Shown: positions 36,990 through 45,400 of the stretch, one piece after another
Position numbering within the stretch: the first letter of the stretch is position 1
Layout of the letters: each line of letters starts with the position of its first letter
NCBI RefSeq assembly: GCF_032144095.1
Contig: NZ_JAVSNJ010000010.1
Span: 26,246-90,245, forward strand
DNA from: Sphaerochaeta sp032144095
Lineage (GTDB): Bacteria; Spirochaetota; Spirochaetia; Sphaerochaetales; Sphaerochaetaceae
Direction: 5' to 3'
Length of the DNA: 64,000 nucleotides
Program-made: the position numbers and the translations under genes
Notes under the pieces: generated by a model
Told to the model about the DNA's origin: nothing
What the model saw: only the letters and a program-made list of their open reading frames with translations
Databases searched by the model: none

Positions 36990-37003
36990 ATTCTTCGAAG
37001 AAT
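36990..37003. promoter_or_regulatory. 14-bp palindrome upstream of mglB
   Basis: ATTCTTCGAAGAAT is a perfect palindrome located 67 bases before the mglB start. It could be an operator for the mgl operon, possibly the target of a local regulator, but no family-specific consensus was recognised. Confidence 0.4.
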
Positions 37004-37283
37004 CTTAATAATTTTTGGATTATCAAAAAAAACTCATATACAAGTTATTAAAAAAACAGCCCAACAAAAACAAATAACTACTTTCTCCACAAGAAAAAAC
37101 AGAAAGAGCAAGAATCAAAATGAGAAATAATCTCCAATCAACACCAATTGTAAGAAATAGTATTGTATTAAAATAAAACGCGAATGATGAAAAAAACTCT
37201 TTCAGAATTGTAAAAATTTGGGTATAATAGTTTTTACTGGTGTATATGCATATGTATCATATATTTACAAGCATTTTGCAACA

Positions 37284-37371
37284 GTTACCTGCCGCGTAGG
37301 CAGCTTAGAAATCTTTGTACCGGATCTTTTCTACGGACTACAAGTTACCTGCCGAATAGGCAGCTTAGGAA
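37284..37371 (+). CRISPR. Minimal CRISPR unit, type I-F-like: two repeats, one 32-nt spacer
   Basis: Repeat 1 (37284-37311) and repeat 2 (37344-37371) are 28 bases each and differ at three positions; both carry GTTACCTGCCG, a short variable loop and TAGGCAGCTTAG, folding as CTGCC/GGCAG hairpins. The interval 37312-37343 is exactly 32 bases. A 28-base repeat with CTGCCG...GGCAGCT core and 32-base spacer is the architecture of type I-F arrays of Yersinia and Pseudomonas. The second repeat is slightly diverged, as terminal repeats often are. The AT-rich sequence with TATAAT to the left suits a leader. No cas gene occurs in the window. It might be an orphan array, a relic, or a repurposed small RNA. 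Confidence 0.75.
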
Positions 37372-37379
37372 ATGTTAAA

Positions 37380-37405
37380 GGGCCCTTCCATTTCTGGAAA
37401 GGCCC
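37380..37405 (-). terminator. Terminator of nifJ
   Basis: 10-bp stem with one mismatch (GGGCCTTTCC pairing with GGAAGGGCCC on the minus strand) and a six-base loop, followed by TTT. It lies about 30 bases beyond the nifJ stop. Confidence 0.65.
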
Positions 37406-37436
37406 TCATCTATTCTAGCTTATAAGACCCAAAGTC

Positions 37437-40400
37437 TTACATCAATGGACCAAGTTTCTCGTAGAAGCTCATGCGATGTTTTGCATCAGCTTCAGCTTTT
37501 GCAAACAATGCTTCAGCATTCTCAGGGTTGGTCTTGTACAGGGAGGTGTAACGTACTTCACCCTTGATGAAGTCCTGGTAAGAACCGGTAGCCGGCTTGG
37601 TGTCCCAAGAGAATCTCTTACCTTCTTCCAATGCGGGGTTGAAGCGATACAACGGCCAGTAACCACTCTCCACTGCTTCCTTCATTATTACCTGACTGAA
37701 GCGCATGTTGATTCCGTGGTTGATACAAGGTGAGTAGCAGAACACGATCGAAGGACCGTTCCATGCAACAGCTTCCTGAAGAGCCTTCTGAGCGTGGTTT
37801 CTGTTAGCTCCCAAAGAGATGGATGCAACATATGCGTGGCCATAGACCATGCTCATGAAGCCCATGTTCTTCTTGCCAATCTCCTTACCAGCGTTTGCAA
37901 ACTTTGCAACTGCGGCGATAGGAGTTGACTTGGAGGCCTGTCCACCGGTGTTGGAATAAACTTCAGTATCGAGTACCAGGATGTTAACGTTCTTACCTGA
38001 GGCAAGTACGTGGTCAACACCACCGTAGCCGATATCATAAGCCCAACCGTCCCCACCGATAATAAAGACAACCTTGTCAGAGAAGTAGTCCTTCAGCTCG
38101 TCAATCTTGGCAAGCACTTCTTTCTGCTCAGCGCTCTTTGCAGCAGCGATGGCATCGGGAAGCAGGGCCTGGACTTCTTTCTGAGCCTGGACGGAAGCAT
38201 CAGTTGACTCATTCCACAACTCAAGGGACTTCTCTACTGCAGCCTTGAAAGCAGGGGTTGTACCCAGTTCAAAGAGGCGGTTGATGTAGATCTTAAGCTG
38301 GTTTCTGTTGGAGTCAACAGCAAGTCTCATACCAAGACCATACTCTGCGTTGTCCTCGAAGAGGCTGTTGCCCCATGCTGGACCACGGCCATCGCTCTGA
38401 CGAACGGTGTATGGGGTGGTTGGGAAGGTACCGGAGTAGATGGAGGAACAACCAGTCGCGTTGGCTGCGATCATGCGGTCACCGCAGATCTGGGAAACCA
38501 TCTTGACGTAGGGAGTCTCACCACAACCGGCACAAGCACCGGAGAACTCAAACAGAGGCTGCTTGAACTGCAGGCCCTTGATGGAGGACTCAAGAGTACC
38601 ATCAAGCACATCGTAGGGAAGCTGTTCGAAGAACACGGAGTTCTTGAACTGGCCAGCTTCTCTCTCTACTGCAATTGGGCTGAACTCAAGAGCCTTGGTC
38701 TTTGCAGGACAGGTCTCGACACAGACGCCACAACCGACACAGTCCTCAGTGTAGACCTGGATCTTGTACTGGAGATTGCGATCGTTCTTGGTATTTGACT
38801 TCAGGACATTGAAAGTCTCTGGAGCACCCACGAGGTCAGCAGGATCGATCTGCTTTGCCCTGATGGCAGCGTGAGGACAAGCCTGTACGCACTGGTTACA
38901 CTGGATACAGTTCTCACTTATCCAATGAGGAATAAAAGGAGCAACGCCGCGCTTCTCGAACTTTGCAGTTGCGGTGGGCAGTGAGCCGTCGAAAGACATC
39001 TGGGAAACAGGGATATCATTGCCCTTGAGGTGCATGATGGGTTCCATGATGTTCTTGGCGAAATCAGAAGCATTCTCAGGGATCAGGCGAGCAGGCTCGT
39101 AGCTCTTGGTGATCTTGGCAGGAATCTTTACAACTTCCAGGGCAGCACTGGCGCCATCAACAGCATCCCAGTTCTTCTTTACAATGTCCTCACCCTTCTT
39201 GATGAAGGTCTTTCGGATGTACTTCTTGATAAGTTCGATTGCTTCGACCTCAGGGAGGACCTTGCTGATCTTGAAGAAGGCAGCCTGCATGACCGTGTTG
39301 ATGCGTGAACCAAGACCGGCGGTCTCTGCAATTGCAAGAGCGTCGATATTGTAGAAGCGGATCTTCTTGGCGATGATCTCTTCCTGCATCTCACGAGTCA
39401 GGTGCTCGAATACCTCGTCAGAGGGAATCTGGCTGTTGAGGAGGAATACACCACCATCCTTGAGGGGACCAAGCATGTCATAGCGGCCAACATAGGCAGG
39501 GTTGTGACAAGCGACAAAGTCAGCATGGTCGATCAACCAAGGCATATCGAGGGAGCTCTTGCCAAAGCGCAGGTGACTGACGGTGATACCGCCGGACTTC
39601 TTGGAGTCATAGGAGAAGTAGGCCTGTGCATTCTGGTCAGTATTGTCGCCGATGATCTTGATGGAGTTCTTGTTAGCACCGACAGTACCGTCAGAGCCAA
39701 GACCCCAGAACATGCAGGAGACAACATCGGAAGGAGATACGTTGATCTTCTCCTTGACAGGAATGGAGAGGTTGGTCACGTCATCGTTGATACCAACGGT
39801 GAAGTTGTTGAAAGCAGGACCGGCGAGGTGATCATAGACAGCCTTTGCATGGGAAGGAGTGAAATCCTTGCTGGAAAGACCGAAGCGTCCACCAATTACC
39901 TTGATGTCTGCACGTCCCATCTGGGAGAGTGCTGTGATGACATCGAGATAGAGAGGCTCACCGAGGCTACCGGGCTCCTTGGTGCGGTCGAGCACTGCGA
40001 TGCGCTTGACGGACTTGGGAAGGGCGGCAACAAAATGCTTGGCACTGAACGGGCGATAGAGGCGGATCTTCAGAAGTCCGGTCTTGCCGCCCTTCTTGTT
40101 GATGTACTCAGTAGCCCACTCCATGGTGTCGGCACCGCTACCCATGACAATGACAACATCGGTGGCGTTAGGGTCACCAACATAGTCAAAGAGGTGGTAG
40201 GCGCGGCCAGTGACCTCTGCAACCTGGTCCATGTACTTCTGCACCATCTCAGGGATTGCATTGTAGTAGGGGTTGACGGTCTCACGACCCTGGAAATAGA
40301 CGTCCTCGTTCTGTGCTGCAACCTTGAGCATGGGCTTCTCAGGTCTCTGTGCACGCTCGCGGAAACGTCTTACATACTCTTCCTTCACCAAAGGCCTGAT

Positions 40401-40973
40401 GTCGTCGTAGGAAATTTCCTCGACCTTCTGAAGCTCATGGGAAGTCCTGAAACCATCAAAGAAACTCAAGAAAGGAACCTGAGCCTCAAGGGTTGCAAGG
40501 TGTGCCACCAAGGACATGTCCATGGTCTCCTGCACACTGGAAGCACAAGTCATGGCAAAGCCGGTATTGCGGCAAGACATAACGTCGGAGTGATCGCCAA
40601 AAATTGACAATGACTGAGCTGCAAGTGATCGTGCTGACACGTGGAACACGGTCGGGATCATCTCTCCAGCAATCTTATGCATGTTTGGAATCATTAACAA
40701 CAATCCCTGACTTGCAGTAAAGGTGGTGGTCAGCGCACCAGCGGCCAAAGCACCGTGAACAGCACCAGCTGCACCTGCCTCAGACTGCATTTCCATGATC
40801 TCTACCTTCTTGCCCCAAAGGTTCTCACGGCCAGTGCTGGCCCAAGAATCTGCGTATTCACCCATAGGTGAAGACGGGGTGATCGGATAGATTGCGGCTA
40901 CCTCACTGAAGGCATATGCAATATGCGCGGCAGCGGTGTTTCCGTCAATAGTAACCATTTTTTTGTTACCCAT
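37437..40973 (-). CDS. nifJ: Pyruvate:ferredoxin (flavodoxin) oxidoreductase
   Basis: 1178-residue homodimeric PFOR that converts pyruvate and CoA to acetyl-CoA, CO2 and reduced ferredoxin. Order: N-terminal domain (MVTIDGNTAAAHIAYAFSEV, YPITPSSPMGEYAD), transketolase-type domain II, gamma domain (SDGTVGANKNSIKIIG near 430), two [4Fe-4S] motifs (CIQCNQCVQACPHAA near 690 and CVGCGVCVETCPA near 748), and the thiamine-diphosphate domain (GDGWAYDIGYGGVDH) with its cluster cysteines. The length matches the family. GGAG lies seven bases before ATG 40973, with a promoter at 41065-41093. Central to fermentative energy metabolism in the cytoplasm. The long minus-strand gene has large antisense open frames that are not genes. 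Confidence 0.97.
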   Translation of the reverse strand: MGNKKMVTIDGNTAAAHIAYAFSEVAAIYPITPSSPMGEYADSWASTGRENLWGKKVEIMEMQSEAGAAGAVHGALAAGALTTTFTASQGLLLMIPNMHKIAGEMIPTVFHVSARSLAAQSLSIFGDHSDVMSCRNTGFAMTCASSVQETMDMSLVAHLATLEAQVPFLSFFDGFRTSHELQKVEEISYDDIRPLVKEEYVRRFRERAQRPEKPMLKVAAQNEDVYFQGRETVNPYYNAIPEMVQKYMDQVAEVTGRAYHLFDYVGDPNATDVVIVMGSGADTMEWATEYINKKGGKTGLLKIRLYRPFSAKHFVAALPKSVKRIAVLDRTKEPGSLGEPLYLDVITALSQMGRADIKVIGGRFGLSSKDFTPSHAKAVYDHLAGPAFNNFTVGINDDVTNLSIPVKEKINVSPSDVVSCMFWGLGSDGTVGANKNSIKIIGDNTDQNAQAYFSYDSKKSGGITVSHLRFGKSSLDMPWLIDHADFVACHNPAYVGRYDMLGPLKDGGVFLLNSQIPSDEVFEHLTREMQEEIIAKKIRFYNIDALAIAETAGLGSRINTVMQAAFFKISKVLPEVEAIELIKKYIRKTFIKKGEDIVKKNWDAVDGASAALEVVKIPAKITKSYEPARLIPENASDFAKNIMEPIMHLKGNDIPVSQMSFDGSLPTATAKFEKRGVAPFIPHWISENCIQCNQCVQACPHAAIRAKQIDPADLVGAPETFNVLKSNTKNDRNLQYKIQVYTEDCVGCGVCVETCPAKTKALEFSPIAVEREAGQFKNSVFFEQLPYDVLDGTLESSIKGLQFKQPLFEFSGACAGCGETPYVKMVSQICGDRMIAANATGCSSIYSGTFPTTPYTVRQSDGRGPAWGNSLFEDNAEYGLGMRLAVDSNRNQLKIYINRLFELGTTPAFKAAVEKSLELWNESTDASVQAQKEVQALLPDAIAAAKSAEQKEVLAKIDELKDYFSDKVVFIIGGDGWAYDIGYGGVDHVLASGKNVNILVLDTEVYSNTGGQASKSTPIAAVAKFANAGKEIGKKNMGFMSMVYGHAYVASISLGANRNHAQKALQEAVAWNGPSIVFCYSPCINHGINMRFSQVIMKEAVESGYWPLYRFNPALEEGKRFSWDTKPATGSYQDFIKGEVRYTSLYKTNPENAEALFAKAEADAKHRMSFYEKLGPLM

Positions 40974-41064
40974 TTTGACACTCCATAAAACAATATTTGA
41001 TGTGCCCCGGTAGGGGTCACCCTATGCGAAAAAGAAAAAACCCGAAAGGATTTCCCAAGAAACA

Positions 41065-41093
41065 ATGATAAACCAATAAGGAATCGTTTGCAA
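41065..41093 (-). promoter_or_regulatory. nifJ promoter
   Basis: TTGCAA at 41093-41088, a 17-base spacer and TATCAT at 41070-41065 on the minus strand, giving a leader of roughly 80 bases before nifJ. Confidence 0.6.
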
Positions 41094-41140
41094 CCACACC
41101 TTACGGATTTTCCAGCCCCCGCTTATACTTAATTGCAAAT

Positions 41141-42358
41141 TTATCTCTCAAGGCGCCTATCGAGAACAAGATAGGAAAGGCCAATGCCCAAACAGACCAT
41201 AGCCATGATGACCCACAACAGCATATAGCTCTGCGATAGCAGCAACAGGCCGCCAACGGTGGGGGCAAGGGCGCTGCCAAGCCCCCCTGCTATATGGAAA
41301 AGCGCATTGAAACGAGTCCTATACCTGGGAGGGGCAAAGGCATTGAGGAACACATTCGCATTGGTTGCCATCAGGATCTCCCCAAGCGTCCAAATGAACG
41401 TGGAGACAAGAAACACCGAATAATGCGTACAGAATGCGTACGCACCATAGCCCATTACATAAAACAACATGGCCAAGGCCATAACCCTCAGCTGCCTCAT
41501 CCCTGTGGTCACCCTCGTCAAAAAAGGGGTGGTGGCAAGAACCGTCAGGGCATTGATGGTCATCAGAAACCCATACCGAGTTGTCCCAAGGCTATCGCCA
41601 AAGGACGATGTAAACTGAAGAGGGAGTGCAAAGGAGTTCTGCAGGTATGTCAGGTCATAGAGGGCAAAGAGCAGAAGGAAAAAGAGCAGGACCTTGTTTT
41701 TCAATAGCGAGGCCACAAACCCGCCCTCAATCTTGGCTGAACCACTGCTAAAGGTTTCCCCATGCACCAGAGGCACCTTTGCTATGAGCAAAGCGGTAGA
41801 GAAGAGCAACAGGACCGAAGAAAACCCAAAAAGAAGGACCAACGAACGGCTGTAGAGAAAGGCTGCTGCCATCGGCCCTACAGCAACACCGATGTTCGTT
41901 CCCAGGTAGAGCAAGGAAAACGCACGGCCTCGGTCGCTCTCTCCTGAAAAGTCAGCAACCATCGCATTGGTGATGGGGGCCGTTGCACCCCTGAATGGCG
42001 AGCCGAGCAAGACCAGGAGGGGAACAAGGGAAGCAGAGCTTCCACCGACAAGGCAGGCACTGGCCAGATAGCTGAAGCTCACCATGAGCTGGCAAAAGAC
42101 CAGGACATACTTCCTGGCAAACTTGTCTGCAACCACTCCGGCAACCAGCTGGCCGACCATGGTGGCCGCCAGGGCAAGGGAGATGAAATAACCCGCCTCG
42201 TGGCTATCCATACCCAATTTGCCGGTAAGGATAAGGACAAGGAGCAACTGCACAAAATCACCAAACCTGTTGATGATCCTAACAGCAAACAACAGATATA
42301 TACTCGGATCGAGTCCCCGGTACAAAGAAAACCCCGCCTTCGAGAGCAGACGGGGCAT
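41141..42358 (-). CDS. Major facilitator superfamily transporter (drug-efflux-like)
   Basis: 405 residues from ATG 42358, with about twelve membrane spans. GQLVAGVVADKFARKYVLVF is the MFS loop 2-3 signature, and SDRGRAFSLLYLGTNIGVAVGP resembles the multidrug-exporter branch. The substrate is unknown. The start is uncertain: the frame extends to a TTG at 42418 and has a GTG at 42376; AGGTGA overlaps the latter and no choice has a well-spaced ribosome site. It lies between nrdJ and nifJ on the same strand, with only a few bases to the nrdJ stop. Confidence 0.82.
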   Translation of the reverse strand: MPRLLSKAGFSLYRGLDPSIYLLFAVRIINRFGDFVQLLLVLILTGKLGMDSHEAGYFISLALAATMVGQLVAGVVADKFARKYVLVFCQLMVSFSYLASACLVGGSSASLVPLLVLLGSPFRGATAPITNAMVADFSGESDRGRAFSLLYLGTNIGVAVGPMAAAFLYSRSLVLLFGFSSVLLLFSTALLIAKVPLVHGETFSSGSAKIEGGFVASLLKNKVLLFFLLLFALYDLTYLQNSFALPLQFTSSFGDSLGTTRYGFLMTINALTVLATTPFLTRVTTGMRQLRVMALAMLFYVMGYGAYAFCTHYSVFLVSTFIWTLGEILMATNANVFLNAFAPPRYRTRFNALFHIAGGLGSALAPTVGGLLLLSQSYMLLWVIMAMVCLGIGLSYLVLDRRLER

Positions 42359-42424
42359 CAAGTTCTTGTCATTCACCTTTCCATATCCCCTGTGACAAGA
42401 GAATATGCCTAGCTTCAACTCTGG

Positions 42425-44932
42425 TCAACACTCACTATAACCACAGGAGAAGCACTTCTTGCAGCCTTCGATATTTACAAAGGTCACATTGCCACACACA
42501 GGACAGATATCAGGCTTGACGCTGTTGACCGATGGGGCAAGGCCCAGATCCAGCTGGCCAGCATCAGAGACCTCATCCTCCTCATCGGGAAGGTCGGAGG
42601 AGCGGGTCTCGGAAGCAGCAGAGCCAATGTGCTGCTGCAGCACCTGCGCTACTGCATCAGGAAGGCTCATGACCCGGTTCTTGCCAAAGCCCATCGACCT
42701 GCCACTACCAATGCCAGCAAGCTGCGTTATGATCGACTGCGCACGCTGTTCGGGCGTAAGGGGGGAAGGCATCCTGAGAACCAAGCTGATGAGCCTGCCC
42801 AAACCCTCTGCATCAGCAGCAACGTCGGAACCGACCTTTGCCACATTGATGAATACCTCAAAGAGATCGGTGGAGTTGGGTCCATCACAGTTGACCGTGA
42901 TATAGGCAGTCCCGATAGGGGTTGCCTTGCGGTAGGTGGTCCCCCTGAGCACCGTCGACCGTACCCGAGGCTTGGGTTCAGCAAAGCTTGGGATGACAAC
43001 CTCAGGCTTCTCCTCCTTTTTCTCCTCTTTCTTGACAGTCAGCACCTGGGTATCCCGTGAACCGTCACGATAGGTAGTCCCACCCTTGCATCCCAGGTCA
43101 TAGAGCAGCTCGTAGAGCTTGCCTGTCTGTTCGACAGTGTACTCGCGGGGAGTGTTGCCTGTCTTGGAGATGGAAGAATCGACCCATCTCTGGATGGCAG
43201 CCTGCACCTTCACATGTCCCTCAGGGGCAAGATCCATGGCAGAGACAAAGTAGTGGGGCTTGGGCTGTCCAGGATGTTCCTTGACCCAATCTTCATAGAC
43301 CTTGACCCTCTCGATGTTCGTACCCATCCGCCCAGTCCGTTCCCACTCCCAGAAGTAGTAGGGTTCGATGCCGGTGCTGGTATTGACCATCGTCCCGGTA
43401 GTCCCGGTGGGAGCCTGAGTGATGAGGGTCACATTGCGCAGACCCTTCTTCCGGACATCCTCACGCAAGGATTGGGGCATCTGCTGCATGAACCCGCTTT
43501 GCAGGAGCTTCTCGGCATCAAAGTAGGCAAAGCTCCCCTTCTCCTTGGCAAGGTCGGAACTCTCGGCATACGCCTCGACGCAGATGAACTTGTACAACTC
43601 ATCGATGAAGGCGAGGGACTCCTCGCTGCCGTATGCCAATTCCATCTTGATGAGCATGTCTGCCAGCCCCATGGTACCGAGACCGATACGCCTTTCGGAC
43701 TGCTGCTGCTTTTTGTTCTCATCGAAGAAGTAGGGTGTGTCATCTATCACATTGTCCAGGAACCGCACCGCAGCACGGACAGTCCTTCCCAGGTCCTTGT
43801 ACAGAACCTTCTTGTCCTGCACAAACTTGCTGAGGTTGATGGAACCCAGGTTGCAGACACCCCAGGGAGGAAGGCCCTGTTCCCCGCAGGGGTTGGTGCT
43901 CTGGATGCTGGAGTAGTACCAGGAGTTGGACATCTTGTTGTAGCGGTCTATGAAAAACACCCCAGGCTCTGCAGAAGCCCAGGCGCTCTCTATGATGGCA
44001 TCCCAGATTTCCCGTGCCTTGAGCTTGTGGTAGACATTGACCTTGTAGCCTGCAGCCTTCCATGCATCGAGGTTTCCGTCCCAAACCTTGTTGTACTCAG
44101 GGTCGGAAGTGTCGGGGAAACAGGTCTCCCACTCACCATTGTTTCGGACAGCTTCCATGAAGGCGTCGGTAATTCCCACACTGATGTTGGCATTGGTGAT
44201 CTTGCCCATCTCACGTTTGCTGTTGATGAAGTCCATGATGTCCGGATGCCAGACATTGAGAATGAGCATCAGAGCGCCACGGCGGGAACCGCCCTGCTCA
44301 ATGAGTCCTGTTACGAAGCTGAAAAGCCCGCCCCAGCTGACTGAGCCACTGGACCTTCCGTTTACTCCCTTCACATAGCTGTGACGGGGCCTGAGGGAGG
44401 ATATGTTCATCCCTACCCCACCGCCACGGCTCATAATTTCGGTCATCTGTCCCAAGGAGGCAATAATTCCGCCACGGCTGTCCTTCGGGGAAGGTATCAC
44501 ATAACAGTTGAAATAGGTCAGGTTCTGCGTTGTTCCTGCTCCAGTGAGAATCCTGCCGCCAGGGACGAACTTCCAGTCCTCCAAAAGCCAATTGAACTCT
44601 TTTTCCCATTTGCTTCGAACCTCCTCCTTTTCCTGTGATGCAATACCTTTTGCCACACGAGCGAGCATCTGGGCCGGATCTGTCTCAAGAGGCTTGTCGA
44701 TCTCCTCGCGTTTGACCTGCAGGACAACGCCATCGTCGAGCTTGACAGTGATGGCATCCTTCTCACCCAGTGCTGTAACCACCCCGATCTCTCTCTGTCC
44801 AGTAGCAGCGTTGCTCACAGCAACGACGATATCCCCTACTTTCAGGGTCTCTTTCTTTACGTCTTTCAGCGCATACCGGTCCAGGAAAATCTTGCGGCCC
44901 AGGGGGCTCAACTCATTCTTTACAGCACTCAT
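42425..44932 (-). CDS. nrdJ: Adenosylcobalamin-dependent (class II) ribonucleotide reductase
   Basis: 835 residues. Reduces ribonucleotides to deoxyribonucleotides with a B12-generated thiyl radical, usable with or without oxygen. Seen: GGRILTGAGT, SRGGGVGMNISSLRPRHS, NPCGEQGLPPWGVCNLGSIN (active-site cysteine region), APTGTTG, and a C-terminal cysteine-rich tail CPVCGNVTF with CKKCFSCGYSEC that probably relays reducing power or binds zinc. An inserted segment around residues 655-675 is rich in Lys and Glu. ATG 44932 has AGGG five bases upstream; a longer start at 44947 is possible. Tandem NrdR-box-like sites about 115-160 bases upstream suggest repression by NrdR. No B12 riboswitch was identified. 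Confidence 0.95.
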   Translation of the reverse strand: MSAVKNELSPLGRKIFLDRYALKDVKKETLKVGDIVVAVSNAATGQREIGVVTALGEKDAITVKLDDGVVLQVKREEIDKPLETDPAQMLARVAKGIASQEKEEVRSKWEKEFNWLLEDWKFVPGGRILTGAGTTQNLTYFNCYVIPSPKDSRGGIIASLGQMTEIMSRGGGVGMNISSLRPRHSYVKGVNGRSSGSVSWGGLFSFVTGLIEQGGSRRGALMLILNVWHPDIMDFINSKREMGKITNANISVGITDAFMEAVRNNGEWETCFPDTSDPEYNKVWDGNLDAWKAAGYKVNVYHKLKAREIWDAIIESAWASAEPGVFFIDRYNKMSNSWYYSSIQSTNPCGEQGLPPWGVCNLGSINLSKFVQDKKVLYKDLGRTVRAAVRFLDNVIDDTPYFFDENKKQQQSERRIGLGTMGLADMLIKMELAYGSEESLAFIDELYKFICVEAYAESSDLAKEKGSFAYFDAEKLLQSGFMQQMPQSLREDVRKKGLRNVTLITQAPTGTTGTMVNTSTGIEPYYFWEWERTGRMGTNIERVKVYEDWVKEHPGQPKPHYFVSAMDLAPEGHVKVQAAIQRWVDSSISKTGNTPREYTVEQTGKLYELLYDLGCKGGTTYRDGSRDTQVLTVKKEEKKEEKPEVVIPSFAEPKPRVRSTVLRGTTYRKATPIGTAYITVNCDGPNSTDLFEVFINVAKVGSDVAADAEGLGRLISLVLRMPSPLTPEQRAQSIITQLAGIGSGRSMGFGKNRVMSLPDAVAQVLQQHIGSAASETRSSDLPDEEDEVSDAGQLDLGLAPSVNSVKPDICPVCGNVTFVNIEGCKKCFSCGYSEC

Positions 44933-45046
44933 GTAATCCCTCATCATATATGTATTTCTCTAAATTTCTGTCTGGCGAAGCTTGTAAAAACAAAGCGTTC
45001 GCAAGGTTTAACATACCATGGCCAATGAAAGTTTGCAAGGTTAAAA

Positions 45047-45094
45047 CCAAAATATATAGCGGGTATAAAAGATACATAACGCTACAGGTAGTGT
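45047..45094 (-). promoter_or_regulatory. Tandem NrdR-box-like operators upstream of nrdJ
   Basis: On the minus strand box 1 (45094-45079) reads ACACTA-N4-TAGCGT and box 2 (45062-45047) reads CCGCTATATATTTTGG. Each matches about 12 of 16 positions of the NrdR consensus ACACWATATMTWGKGT. They are separated by exactly 16 bases, the spacing known for NrdR pairs. A TATAAA preceded by TTGTTT at 18 bases lies just upstream of box 1, so NrdR would bind downstream of and next to the promoter. Confidence 0.65.
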
Positions 45095-45111
45095 TATATT
45101 GGTTTTATACC
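45062..45111. repeat. Large imperfect inverted repeat before nrdJ
   Basis: 24-base arms (45062-45085 and 45088-45111) separated by two bases. The outer nine bases (GGTATAAAA/TTTTATACC) match perfectly, the inner ten match except one, and five central positions do not pair. It overlaps NrdR box 1 and the -10 region. Confidence 0.6.
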
Positions 45112-45333
45112 ATTACGCTATCATCTCAAACAACTAGTGCGGTTTTCTCCAAAACCCTGCAACAAAACTTTCTCAGAAAAATGCCAAATCCTTACTCTTC
45201 AAAGGAGAGAAGTATCCAACCCTTGTTGCATTGTCCCCTATTTCCCGGCTCCAGGAATCCTGAAGACCGGGTCTCCAGGACTCCCATCTTTTCTGTCCCT
45301 AGCGTACAAAAATAAATTGACGAGCCTGTAGCC

Positions 45334-45361
45334 AAAACGGGAGCCCCTTGTGAGGGCTCCC
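45334..45361 (-). terminator. Terminator of gdhA
   Basis: Perfect 8-bp stem GGGAGCCC / GGGCTCCC with a seven-base loop and a short T run on the minus strand, about 40 bases after the gdhA stop. Confidence 0.75.
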
Positions 45362-45400
45362 TGCATTTCACTGCTATGTTGGTAATGGAATCTCTCCGCT

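Larger units (their letters stand above)
36924..37436. other. AT-rich intergenic region between nifJ and mglB
   Basis: 513 bases with no protein-coding gene. From right to left it holds the nifJ terminator hairpin, the two-repeat CRISPR unit, a very AT-rich stretch (about 37010-37280) that could serve as leader, a TATAAT at about 37221-37226 pointing toward the CRISPR unit, and the mglB upstream region with a 14-bp palindrome. No clear mglB -35/-10 pair could be fixed by eye. Confidence 0.6.
44933..45400. other. Intergenic region between gdhA and nrdJ
   Basis: 468 bases without a gene. It contains the gdhA terminator (45334-45361), the nrdJ promoter region with paired NrdR-like boxes (45047-45094), a large inverted repeat overlapping them (45062-45111), and a leader of about 100 bases before nrdJ. 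A short cluster at about 45240-45285 with two similar CCTGGAG...CGGG segments on the minus strand remains unexplained. Confidence 0.6.

Noticed and set aside
37284..37371. CRISPR-like hairpins as a simple nifJ terminator
   Set aside because: A separate GC-rich terminator lies closer to nifJ at 37380-37405, and the exact 28/32/28 geometry with repeated flanks is not explained by termination.
39402..40607. 401-codon open frame opposite nifJ
   Set aside because: Fully antisense to a clearly conserved enzyme, no ribosome site, and low-complexity composition expected from the complementary strand of biased codons.
43214..44344. 376-codon open frame opposite nrdJ
   Set aside because: Antisense shadow of a conserved gene; no domain and no start signals.
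44948..45330. Cobalamin riboswitch in front of nrdJ
   Set aside because: The CCTGGAG/CGGG segments at about 45240-45285 superficially resemble a B12 box, but the conserved box and the GCCACTG element were not found.
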